Both the position numbers and the translations under genes were made by a program. The notes beneath the pieces are model-generated. The model ran no database searches. It worked only from the letters and a program-made list of their open reading frames with translations, and was not told where the DNA came from. Shown here piece after piece: positions 42,875 to 50,736 of a stretch of DNA of 64,000 bases. Position 1 is the first letter of the stretch. Every line of letters starts with the position of its first letter. The DNA comes from Salinimicrobium soli (GTDB lineage Bacteria; Bacteroidota; Bacteroidia; Flavobacteriales; Flavobacteriaceae): NCBI RefSeq assembly GCF_048323655.1, contig NZ_JBLUWW010000002.1, forward strand, positions 1-64,000, written 5' to 3'.

Positions 42875-45193
42875 ATGAGAACATTTAAATCTGCACTCGT
42901 TGCATTTTTATTTCTGTTTTCTGCAGGCCTATTCGCTCAGGATACTGAGAACGGTCAGCAGCAGACAGAGGTAAAAGAAGCGGGGCACCTTAACCAAAAC
43001 AAATTCAGACAGCTTTACCAGGAATTCTCAACTCCTAATCAATACCGCACCGCCAGTGGTGCACCGGGGCCGGCTTACTACCAGAATGAGGCCGATTATA
43101 AGATGAATATAGAGTTACACGACCGTGAGAAAAAGATCACCGGGCGTGAGACTATTACCTATCATAACAATTCCCCTTCAGATCTTGAATACCTGTGGGT
43201 GCAGCTTGACCAGAACATTCGTTCTAAAGAGTCAGTTGCTAAATTAAAAGATGGTAACGGAATTCCACCGGTAGCTCAACCGGGAAGCTTTGTGGCTGAG
43301 TATATGGAAGAAGATTTCGACGGTGGATTCAATATAACAAGTGTTACTGTTGATGGAAAACCACTTAATACCGTGATCAACCAGACAATGATGAGGGTAG
43401 ACCTTCCGCAGCCATTAAAAGCCGGGGAGAGCTTCACTTTTGATATCGAGTGGTGGTACAACATCAACGATCACGTGGTTAACCGCGGCCGTTCAGGATA
43501 TGAAGAATTTGCCAAAGACGGCAACAGGGCGTATGTGATTGCCCAATTCTTTCCAAGAATGGCAGTTTACAATGATGTTGAAGGCTGGCAGAATTACCAG
43601 TTCTGGGGGAATGGTGAGTTCGCCCTTCCTTTCGGAAACTACGAAGTGAGCATTACTGTGCCTGCTGACCACATTTTAGATGGTACGGGAGTGCTTCAGA
43701 ATCCAAAAGAGGTGCTTACCAAAGAGCAGTATAAGCGCTATGAAAAAGCGAAAAAGACCTATGACAAACCTGTTATGGTGGTTACCCAGGAAGAAGCTGA
43801 AGCTGCTGAAAAAGGTTTTTCAACTGAGAAAAAGACATGGAAGCTGAAAGCTGAGAACGTTCGTGACTTTGCATTCGCTACCTCCCGAAAGTTCATCTGG
43901 GATATGATGGCTGTAAAAGTAGGAGGTAAGGATGTGATGGCTGTTTCCATGTATCCGAAAGAAGGAAATCCACTTTGGGAAGAGTACTCCACTAAAGCTG
44001 TGGCACATACCCTGGAATCATATTCAGATCATACTTTTGCCTACCCTTATCCAAAAGCGATTTCTGTTCATGCCAAAAACCAGGGAATGGAATATCCAAT
44101 GATCTGCTGGAACTATGGTAGACCTGATGAGGACGGTACCTACAGTGACCGTGTAAAATACGGAATGATCAGTGTGATCATTCACGAGGTGGGGCACAAC
44201 TTTTTCCCAATGATCGTGAATTCTGATGAGCGCCAGTGGGGATGGATGGATGAAGGTCTTGATACCTTTATGCAGTACATTGCCGAGCAGGAATTTGGAG
44301 AAAAGTATCCTGAAGCCATCGCGCCAAACACTAAATATCCTTCACGAAGAGGAGCTCCTTCCCAGATCGTGAACTATATGAAAGGAGATCAGAAGTATAT
44401 TTCTCCAATCATGTCCAATCCGGAGAACGTTTACCAGCTTGGTAATAATGCCTACGGAAAACCTGCTACTGCATTGAACATCCTTCGGGAAACAGTGATG
44501 GGTAAAGAATTGTTTGACTATGCATTCAAAACCTACGCCCAGCGCTGGAAGTTCAAACATCCAACCCCCGAAGATTTCTTCAGAACTATGGAAGATGCTT
44601 CAGCTGTTGACCTTGATTGGTTCTGGAGAGGCTGGTTCTATACTACAGACTATGTGGATATAGGAGTAGAGGGAGTGAAAAAATATTTTGTAACAGACAA
44701 GCCTACCAAAGAAGGGAAAGATCTGCTTGCCCGTTACGGAATACAGGATCCGGATTCTGAAAACTTCCTTTATGTTGTAGAGGAAGGAAGCGAAGAAATG
44801 GAAGAAGGAATGAAAGGCAGATCTACGGTTGAGAATGCTCCGAAACTTCAGGAATACCTGATGGATAATTTTACTCCTGAGCAGAGAAAAGACATGAAAG
44901 CTCCCAAATACTTCTATGAAGTGATCTTTAACAAACCGGGAGGGCTGGTAATGCCGTTGATCGTTGAATATACTTATGCTGACGGTACTACTGAAAAAGT
45001 CACTTATCCGGCACAGATCTGGAGAAAGAATGATGACCAGGTGAGAAGAGCGGTAGCTTCAGATAAAGAGATCGTGAAGATCCAAGTAGATCCTGATTTA
45101 GAAACTGCTGATGTGAACACCGATAACAACTCCTGGCCACAGGAAATGAAGATCGATAAGTTCCAGGAGTTCAAAGCTCAGAACCAGGGTTAA
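42875..45193 (+). CDS. M1 family metallopeptidase
   Basis: This 772-aa secreted zinc aminopeptidase-like enzyme has a signal peptide (1-21, GLFAQ). The zinc site is H437-EVG-H441 with the third ligand E460 after exactly 18 residues (WMDEGLDTF). QGMEYPMICWNYG replaces the usual GAMEN exopeptidase motif with G-M-E-Y, so N-terminal specificity may be altered. The C-terminal region has an acidic/polar segment rather than a T9SS domain. It is predicted periplasmic. Confidence 0.92.
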   Translation: MRTFKSALVAFLFLFSAGLFAQDTENGQQQTEVKEAGHLNQNKFRQLYQEFSTPNQYRTASGAPGPAYYQNEADYKMNIELHDREKKITGRETITYHNNSPSDLEYLWVQLDQNIRSKESVAKLKDGNGIPPVAQPGSFVAEYMEEDFDGGFNITSVTVDGKPLNTVINQTMMRVDLPQPLKAGESFTFDIEWWYNINDHVVNRGRSGYEEFAKDGNRAYVIAQFFPRMAVYNDVEGWQNYQFWGNGEFALPFGNYEVSITVPADHILDGTGVLQNPKEVLTKEQYKRYEKAKKTYDKPVMVVTQEEAEAAEKGFSTEKKTWKLKAENVRDFAFATSRKFIWDMMAVKVGGKDVMAVSMYPKEGNPLWEEYSTKAVAHTLESYSDHTFAYPYPKAISVHAKNQGMEYPMICWNYGRPDEDGTYSDRVKYGMISVIIHEVGHNFFPMIVNSDERQWGWMDEGLDTFMQYIAEQEFGEKYPEAIAPNTKYPSRRGAPSQIVNYMKGDQKYISPIMSNPENVYQLGNNAYGKPATALNILRETVMGKELFDYAFKTYAQRWKFKHPTPEDFFRTMEDASAVDLDWFWRGWFYTTDYVDIGVEGVKKYFVTDKPTKEGKDLLARYGIQDPDSENFLYVVEEGSEEMEEGMKGRSTVENAPKLQEYLMDNFTPEQRKDMKAPKYFYEVIFNKPGGLVMPLIVEYTYADGTTEKVTYPAQIWRKNDDQVRRAVASDKEIVKIQVDPDLETADVNTDNNSWPQEMKIDKFQEFKAQNQG

Positions 45194-45322
45194 AACCACC
45201 CCTGTCCACCGTGCGGTGGACTTCCCCTCCTTTAAAAGGAGGGGTGCCCAAAGGGCGGGGAGGTTTTGGTTCCCAAAAAAATAACAATTGAGAAAGCCGA
45301 CTTTAACGAGTCGGTTTTTTTA
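45194..45322. repeat. Hairpin-rich intergenic element and terminator
   Basis: GTCCACCG/CGGTGGAC and CCCCTCCTTT/AAAGGAGGGG hairpins followed by CCCAAAGGGCGGGGAGG form a common GC-rich Bacteroidota dispersed element. At 45293-45322 AAAGCCGACT / AGTCGGTTTT plus T-run is a probable terminator for the peptidase gene. Confidence 0.7.
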
Positions 45323-45339
45323 ATGACTGATATTGTGAG

Positions 45340-45347
45340 TATATTTG
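45340..45347 (+). promoter_or_regulatory. -7 box of tatA
   Basis: TATATTTG matches TAnnTTTG and lies 6 bp before the ATG at 45354. A TTG that could act as an earlier start (45345) is inside the box, so the ATG is the real start and the mRNA is nearly leaderless. Confidence 0.6.
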
Positions 45348-45353
45348 CAGCCT

Positions 45354-45638
45354 ATGCAAACACTTCCACTTTTTATTAGCAGTGCCGAGATCGGTTTCAT
45401 CATTTTTATTCTGGTGATGGTCTTTGGTGCCGATAAGATCCCTGAGATCGCCAAAGGTCTTGGAAAGGGAATGCGCAGCATTAAGAATGCCACCAACGAT
45501 ATCAAATCTGAGGTGATGCGCAGTGCTGATAAGCACGGAATGGACACCAAAGGTCTGCAGGATGGGGTTATGAAAGAGATCGACAAGGTAAAGGAGGATA
45601 TCGAGGAGATCACGGGATCGGTGAAACGGAGGTTTTAA
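45354..45638 (+). CDS. tatA: Twin-arginine translocase TatA/TatB-like subunit
   Basis: This 94-aa protein has one short N-terminal membrane helix (about 9-26), the hinge FGADKIPEIAKGLGKGMR, and an amphipathic plus charged C-terminal helix, the TatA/Hcf106 pattern. The conserved FG pair after the helix and the P in the hinge are present. Without a tatC neighbour, TatA versus TatB identity cannot be fixed. Start chosen at ATG 45354 (see promoter). Confidence 0.9.
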   Translation: MQTLPLFISSAEIGFIIFILVMVFGADKIPEIAKGLGKGMRSIKNATNDIKSEVMRSADKHGMDTKGLQDGVMKEIDKVKEDIEEITGSVKRRF

Positions 45639-45654
45639 AGACAGTTGCCAATTA

Positions 45655-46083
45655 TCAATTAACAAGGATCAGGTTCCCCGTCTTTGCGATGGAGGCCTCC
45701 AGGCCTACTGAAGCAATCTCCCTCTGAAGAAATTCTAATTTCTAGGTGAAACTATTTCCTGCCGGTAGGCAGGGGAGCCGAAAAAGTATTTTTTTTAGAC
45801 AGGATTAATTTATCATAAGCTTTAGCTAATAGCTAACGGCCAATAGCCAAAAGCTTTTCTTAATAAGTGCATAAGTTTTTTTACCCCGACCCTAAAAGGT
45901 GAAAACTGATGCAAAAATTTTCCAGGAAATAAGAGCTAATAGCTAACGGCCAATAGCCAAAAGCTTTTTTTACCTTCGTACTTCTAACTTCTCCGCTTTG
46001 CCCCTAACCCTAAAGGGTGGCGGAGAATAATTTCATATGCTGAAGAGCTAATAGCTAACGGCCAATAGCCAAAGGCTTTTTTA
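45655..46083. repeat. Three family A palindromes in a 480-bp gap
   Basis: AGCTAATAGCTAACGGCCAA followed by TAGCCAAAAGCTTTT occurs at about 45822-45858, 45932-45968 and 46044-46080. The second and third are followed by TACCTTCGTACTTCTAACTT. A TTTGCGATGG...GAAGCAATCT element is at about 45672-45725 and a CTGCC/GGCAG hairpin at about 45762-45776. No gene was seen. Confidence 0.82.
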
Positions 46084-46120
46084 TACCTTCGTACTTCTAA
46101 CTTCTAATTTCATACTTCGG

Positions 46121-46768
46121 ATGCATTTTTTACCTCAAGAGATCGACGATTATGTCGTAGCACATTCGGCTAAAGAACCGGAACTGCTTCAGAAACTGAA
46201 CAGGGAAACTAATCAAAAGGTACTGCAGCCGCGGATGCTCAGCGGGCATTACCAGGGAAGGCTGCTCAGTCTTCTGTCCAAACTGATACAGCCAACCAAT
46301 ATCCTTGAAATTGGTACTTACACAGGATACTCCGCACTCTGCCTGGCTGAGGGAATGAAAGTCGACGGAATTCTGCATACCATAGACATTAATGAAGAAC
46401 TCTTTGATCTTCAAAAAAGGTATTTTGAGGCCTCTCCTTACGGACATCAGATCAAGCAACACCTTGGTGACGCCACAGAGATCATTCCTTCTTTAAAAGA
46501 ATCCTTTGATCTGGTCTTTATCGACGCCGATAAACCCAACTACCCGGAATACTTCCAACTTATTATGGACAAGCTGAATCCGGGAGGAGTGATCCTTTCC
46601 GATAATGTTCTTTGGAGCGGAAAAGTGGTGGAGCCGGTAAAAGATGACGATGAATCCACTAAAGCTCTTCTGGAATACAATAAGCTTTTAGCTGAAGATG
46701 AGCGACTGGAAACGGTGATGTTGCCTGTCAGAGACGGACTTACGATTAGTAGGAGGAAATGGCATTAA
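46121..46768 (+). CDS. O-methyltransferase (class I, COMT-like family)
   Basis: This 215-aa SAM-dependent O-methyltransferase has ILEIGTYTGYSALCLAEG (motif I, about 65-82), HTIDINEE, FDLVFIDADKPNYPEYF with the acidic metal-binding residues, and GGVILSDNVLWSGKVV. This fits the cation-dependent catechol-type O-methyltransferase family. The acceptor is unknown. It stands alone between repeat-filled gaps. Confidence 0.9.
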   Translation: MHFLPQEIDDYVVAHSAKEPELLQKLNRETNQKVLQPRMLSGHYQGRLLSLLSKLIQPTNILEIGTYTGYSALCLAEGMKVDGILHTIDINEELFDLQKRYFEASPYGHQIKQHLGDATEIIPSLKESFDLVFIDADKPNYPEYFQLIMDKLNPGGVILSDNVLWSGKVVEPVKDDDESTKALLEYNKLLAEDERLETVMLPVRDGLTISRRKWH

Positions 46769-46795
46769 CTTTTTCCTCTAATTTATCTTTGTATT

Positions 46796-46831
46796 GAGCT
46801 GTTAGCCGTTAGCCCTTGGCCATTAGCTTTT
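46796..46831. repeat. Family A palindrome, reverse orientation
   Basis: AGCTGTTAGCCGTTAGCCCT then TGGCCATTAGCT is the reverse complement form of the dispersed unit, starting about 27 bp after the methyltransferase stop codon. It is followed by AT-rich sequence leading to the next gene. Confidence 0.65.
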
Positions 46832-46976
46832 GTTGTCATTCCAACGTATGAAGGGATCTAATCAAGAAAAGGTTTTTTGACATCTTATATTAATTTAAAG
46901 CTTTTAGCACTTGGGCACTGAAATTTTTCTCCATTGATTTTTGATTATATTGATTTGATAATCAATAATTCAAAGA

Positions 46977-47333
46977 ATGAGAAATTTCAGAGAATACGAC
47001 GTGTGGAAAGGTGGTATATCCTTCACGGCATCTGTTTATATATTTACCCGGGAGTTGCCAGATGAGGAAAAGTTCGGAATAATCAGTCAATTGCGAAGGG
47101 CAAGTACATCGATACCATCAAACATTGCTGAAGGATGCTCCCGTCACTCTGAAAATGATTTCGCCAGATTTATAGAAATAGCTTTAGGATCTGCTTTTGA
47201 GGTGGAGACACTCCTGGTTATTTGTAAAGAGGTAGGTTATATTACAAGGGATCAATTGGATGAACAGGTTAGCCAGTTACACGGAATCCAGCGAGGTCTC
47301 AATAGCCTTTACGGAAAATTGAAAGGAAGGTAA
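46977..47333 (+). CDS. Four-helix-bundle protein (23S rRNA IVP/S23 family)
   Basis: This 118-aa protein shows the whole family pattern: FREYDVWKGG at the start, SQLRRASTSIPSNIAEGCSRHS in the middle (the QLRRA..SIPSNIAEG signature), then FARFIEIALGSAFEVETLL. Members form pentameric four-helix bundles and are found in rRNA intervening sequences, near DGRs (Avd relatives) and free in Bacteroidota genomes. Here it is free, between repeats, with no rRNA or reverse transcriptase nearby. Function is unknown, probably nucleic-acid binding. Confidence 0.9.
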   Translation: MRNFREYDVWKGGISFTASVYIFTRELPDEEKFGIISQLRRASTSIPSNIAEGCSRHSENDFARFIEIALGSAFEVETLLVICKEVGYITRDQLDEQVSQLHGIQRGLNSLYGKLKGR

Positions 47334-47335
47334 AA

Positions 47336-47500
47336 CAAGCCTTTAGCTTTTAGTCTTGGCCATTGGCTTCTTTATTGTCAATCAGACGAGGGATCTTAAA
47401 GTAGGTTGAAAGGTCAGGTAAAGCTAATGGCTAACAGCCAACAGCCAATAGCTCTTTTAAGAAAGCCAACAGCTAATAGCCAAAAGCAAATGGCTCTTTT
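47336..47500. repeat. Cluster of three family A units before kynU
   Basis: Units lie at about 47336-47373 (reverse form), 47421-47456 and 47461-47500, the last two head to tail (AAAGCTAATGGCTAACAGCC, then AACAGCTAATAGCCAAAAGC). Confidence 0.75.
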
Positions 47501-47512
47501 AACCTACTTTCT

Positions 47513-47520
47513 TACTTTTG
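47513..47520 (+). promoter_or_regulatory. -7 box of kynU
   Basis: TACTTTTG matches TAnnTTTG. It contains the in-frame TTG at 47518 that could be mistaken for a start, so the ATG at 47536 is preferred. Confidence 0.55.
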
Positions 47521-47535
47521 GAAAAAATTCCATTC

Positions 47536-48798
47536 ATGCAATTCCAAAACACCTTATCATACGCCCAACAACTCGATCAGAATGATCCCCTCAAAAACTA
47601 CAGGTACAAATTCCATTTTCCGAAAGTGAATGGAAAAGATGTGATCTACTTTACAGGGAATTCATTGGGATTACAGCCTAAGAATGCAAAGAAATATGTG
47701 GATGAGGTGATGACCGATTGGGCGGAGCTGGCGGTGGAAGGACATTTTCAGGCGGAGAAGGCCTGGTGGGATTATCACGAGCGGTTTTCAGAAAAACTTG
47801 CACCTATCGTGGGCGCGAAACCTTCGGAAGTTACGGTGATGAATACCCTTACGGTCAATCTGCATTTACTGATGGTTTCCTTTTACCGGCCCACGAAACA
47901 GAGGTATAAGATCATTATGGAAGAAAAGGCTTTTCCGAGTGATCAATATATGATCGCCAGTCAGGTGAGGTTTCACGGACTATCTCCTGAGGAGGTCATT
48001 GTGGAGGTGAAAAAAAGAGAGGGAGAACATCATTTCAGACTGGAAGATATTCTGCAGACCATTAAAGAAGTAGGAGAGGAGTGCGCTTTAGTGTTAATGG
48101 GCGGAGTGAATTATTATAACGGGCAAGTGCTGGATATGGAAAGCATCACCAAAGCAGGAAAAGAAGTCGGAGCTTTTGTAGGCTGGGACCTCGCCCATGC
48201 TGCCGGAAATGTGGAGTTGAAACTCCACGAGTGGAATGTGGATTTCGCAGCCTGGTGCAGCTATAAGTACATGAATTCCGGTCCCGGGAACGCTTCCGGT
48301 TGTTTTATAAATGAGAAGTACCACAACCAAAAAGATATTCCGCGGTTTGAGGGCTGGTGGGGCCATAACAAGGAAAGACGTTTCCTAATGGAACCGGAAT
48401 TCCAACCCGAACCCAATGCCAATGCCTGGCAGGTGAGCAATGCGCCTATCCTGGCTTTAGCTCCATATCTTGCATCTTTGGAACTGTTCGAAGAAGTTGG
48501 TATGCCTGCACTCATTCAAAAAAGGGATAAGATCGTGGCTTACCTGGAGTTCATTCTGCAGGAGATAGCCTCGGAAGTAGGAGGAGATTTCGAGATCATC
48601 ACTCCGAAGGAACGCGGTACCCAGCTCTCTGTTTTTCTACACGGGCAGGGAAAAGAGCTGTTCCATTATCTGATGAAGAACGGAGTGATCACCGACTGGC
48701 GGGAGCCAAATGTGATACGGTTAGCACCGGCAGCGTTTTATTGTTCTTATGTAGATATGTGGAGGTTTGGGCAGGTGTTGAAGGGGTATTTTTCCTGA
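47536..48798 (+). CDS. kynU: Kynureninase
   Basis: This PLP enzyme (EC 3.7.1.3) cleaves kynurenine to anthranilate and alanine in tryptophan degradation. With the ATG at 47536 the PLP lysine is K244 in WCSYKYMNSGPG. GWDLAHAAGN supplies the PLP-contacting aspartate. YFTGNSLGLQPK at the N-terminus and FEGWWGHNKERRF are family signatures. The length of 420 aa is normal. No other kynurenine-pathway gene is in the window. Confidence 0.94.
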   Translation: MQFQNTLSYAQQLDQNDPLKNYRYKFHFPKVNGKDVIYFTGNSLGLQPKNAKKYVDEVMTDWAELAVEGHFQAEKAWWDYHERFSEKLAPIVGAKPSEVTVMNTLTVNLHLLMVSFYRPTKQRYKIIMEEKAFPSDQYMIASQVRFHGLSPEEVIVEVKKREGEHHFRLEDILQTIKEVGEECALVLMGGVNYYNGQVLDMESITKAGKEVGAFVGWDLAHAAGNVELKLHEWNVDFAAWCSYKYMNSGPGNASGCFINEKYHNQKDIPRFEGWWGHNKERRFLMEPEFQPEPNANAWQVSNAPILALAPYLASLELFEEVGMPALIQKRDKIVAYLEFILQEIASEVGGDFEIITPKERGTQLSVFLHGQGKELFHYLMKNGVITDWREPNVIRLAPAAFYCSYVDMWRFGQVLKGYFS

Positions 48799-49307
48799 AT
48801 TTAAATTTGGATCTCAATACTTATTACTCCACAATCCCTACTATTTCTCGCAAAGGTCGCAAAGACTAGCGCAAAGGAACGCAAAAGGTTTTGCGCAGAT
48901 CTTCTCGGAATATAGCTCGGGTTTCCGTCTTTGCGAAGGAGTTCGAAAGAACGACTGAAGCAATCTGCTCCGGATGTGTTACAATTTTAATTCTTAGTTC
49001 AGACATGACTCTACTACTGGGCTGAGAGATTGCCGCGGTCGTCCCGAAAATTGGGACTCCCTCGCAATGACGTTTAAAAGCTACAGCCAATAGTTTAGAG
49101 CTTTTTCTTTTACAGCATCACTTCATCACTTCATCACATCATTACTTCATCACTTCCTCACAACCTCACTGCATAAAAAAAATCACTCAAATAAACATTT
49201 AGTTAAATAACTGGATGAAAATCAAATAATTATCACTAAATTAACATTCCCTCCAAAAATTGCTCCCCTTGTTATTGCGAATTATTAACCCTAACCAATA
49301 ATAAGTT
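48799..49307. repeat. 500-bp intergenic region of mixed repeats
   Basis: It holds TCGCAAAG-type repeats (48845-48895), a TTTGCGAAGG...GAAGCAATCT element (about 48928-48970), GAGATTGCCGC...CTCGCAATGACG (49025-49072), a partial family A unit (49076-49107) and an octamer array of ATCACTTC-type words (about 49114-49165). The final 120 bp are AT-rich and carry the promoter of the next gene. No gene seen. Confidence 0.72.
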
Positions 49308-50078
49308 ATGAGAAAATTGATGTACTTGCTATTTCTGATCCCTATGATGGTAATAGCTCAAGACCAAAGCAATGAGCAATATGCTGTTTTTGAAAATGCT
49401 CTTCTTACCCCGCAACCGGACAAGGTTCAGCAGTTCGAACAGGGCTTAGCCGCGCATAATAAGAAATTTCACGCTACCGAACCTTATGGGGTGCGTGTTT
49501 ATTACATCGCTAACGGACCGAATGTAGGAAAGTATATCTGGGCGATGGGACCTATTCCGTGGAGCGCCATTGATGATCGCCCTGCAGATAAGGCACATGA
49601 TGACGACTGGATCAATAATGTGGTAAAATATATGACCGCCGACTCAGATCAGACCTATTGGAAGTTCAATTCGGGACTATCTAACTTCGCTAAAGATTTC
49701 AAGGTTGATAACCTGTTAGTGGATATGTATGATATTAAGCGTTATGAAAATGAGCGGATGATGAAAGCTATGGAAAAAGTAGCTAAAGTGATGAAGGAAA
49801 AGTATCCTGATATGACCTATGGTGTCTATACCAATGAATTACCGTCAACTAAAGACGGCCGAGACTTGGCCATGGTATTTTTCTTTGATGAAATGGGCTG
49901 GATGGGAGAAGATTCCAAATTCGTGGAGAATTACAACCAGGTCTACGGAGAGAAGGGCTGGGATGATTTCATGAAGGAGTGGAAAGAGATCAGCGATGGA
50001 AAACAGTCCGAGCTCTGGAAGTACCAACCTGAACTCAGCGGACTCGGTGCTGATGTGACTGCTTCGGATAGACAGTAG
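49308..50078 (+). CDS. Uncharacterised secreted protein
   Basis: This 256-aa protein has a signal peptide (1-17, MMVIAQ). The mature part has ENALLTPQPDKVQQFEQGLAAHNKKFH and a GPNVGKYIWAMGP segment, and a second related stretch near 150-235. Two halves with a central strand pattern suggest a tandem dimeric alpha/beta-barrel (ABM/NIPSNAP-like) fold, but this is a guess from pattern. No catalytic motif and no cysteine were seen. It is followed by a good terminator and is monocistronic. Confidence 0.72.
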   Translation: MRKLMYLLFLIPMMVIAQDQSNEQYAVFENALLTPQPDKVQQFEQGLAAHNKKFHATEPYGVRVYYIANGPNVGKYIWAMGPIPWSAIDDRPADKAHDDDWINNVVKYMTADSDQTYWKFNSGLSNFAKDFKVDNLLVDMYDIKRYENERMMKAMEKVAKVMKEKYPDMTYGVYTNELPSTKDGRDLAMVFFFDEMGWMGEDSKFVENYNQVYGEKGWDDFMKEWKEISDGKQSELWKYQPELSGLGADVTASDRQ

Positions 50079-50101
50079 TATTACTGAGAATCAAAATATA
50101 G

Positions 50102-50128
50102 ACCCGGTTTTTTGGCCGGGTTTTTTTT
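50102..50128 (+). terminator. Terminator of the 49308 gene
   Basis: The stem ACCCGG / CCGGGT, extended by G-C around a T-rich loop, is followed by T7. Confidence 0.85.
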
Positions 50129-50129
50129 G

Positions 50130-50680
50130 TGAATAGTGGGCAGAGGACAGTGGGCAGAGGTCAAGGTTTCATCAAAGTTTAAAATTCCAAGCTCAAGGTT
50201 CAGGGTTTAAGATTCAACGTTATGGGTTGCAGGGTTCCCGTCAGTTGGAGTAGCCCGGAGGGCGTATCGAGAACAAGGGGAATGGAACTCCGTCGACTTC
50301 TCGATACTTTTGTCTAAACCTGCCGGTTTTGACAAACACTCGAAGTGACGGCTACTCAATTCACGGCGATTTTGTGCAAACACTCGAAGTGAACAGCTAT
50401 CAGCAAAAAGCCAACAGCTAAGGGCTAAGGGCTAACGGCTAAAGGCTTTTAGAAGAGATAAGAGAGAAGAGAACCGACAACCGAGAACTGACAACTGAGA
50501 ACCGACAACCGGCTTCGACTTTTCGGCTGCTGCCGGCTCAGCCTGACAGAGGTAAATGTACTGACCCTCCTGCCTAAAGCTTCCGTGAGAAAGCAACCGA
50601 GAACTCCTTTACAAGATCACAGCATCACAGCATCACAGCATCACAGCATCACTCCGTCACTCCGTCACATCATCACCAAA
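50130..50680. repeat. 550-bp mixed repeat region before wzc terminator
   Basis: Contents in order: GGGCAGAGG words; nested inverted repeat family C at 50237-50352 (CCCGTCAGTTGGAG...CACTCGAAGTGACGG enclosing GTATCGAGAA...TTCTCGATAC); family A at 50394-50450; three 14-bp units of GAGAACCGACAACC at about 50469-50510; a family B half at 50511-50550; and an octamer array ATCACAGC from about 50617. No gene seen. Confidence 0.82.
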
Positions 50681-50682
50681 AC

Positions 50683-50710
50683 AAAAAAGCCCCCGAAAAT
50701 ATCCGGAGGC
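50683..50710 (-). terminator. Terminator of wzc
   Basis: On the minus strand GCCTCCG pairs with CGGGGGC (one G-T pair) and is followed by T6, 27 bp after the wzc stop. Confidence 0.8.
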
Positions 50711-50736
50711 GTTTGAGTTATGGTAATAAAGACCTT

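Noticed and set aside
46977..47333. Four-helix-bundle gene as part of a diversity-generating retroelement
   Set aside because: Avd proteins belong to this superfamily, but there is no reverse transcriptase or template/variable repeat pair in the window.
47518..47535. TTG start for kynureninase
   Set aside because: The TTG is inside the -7 promoter box TACTTTTG; the ATG at 47536 fits the family.
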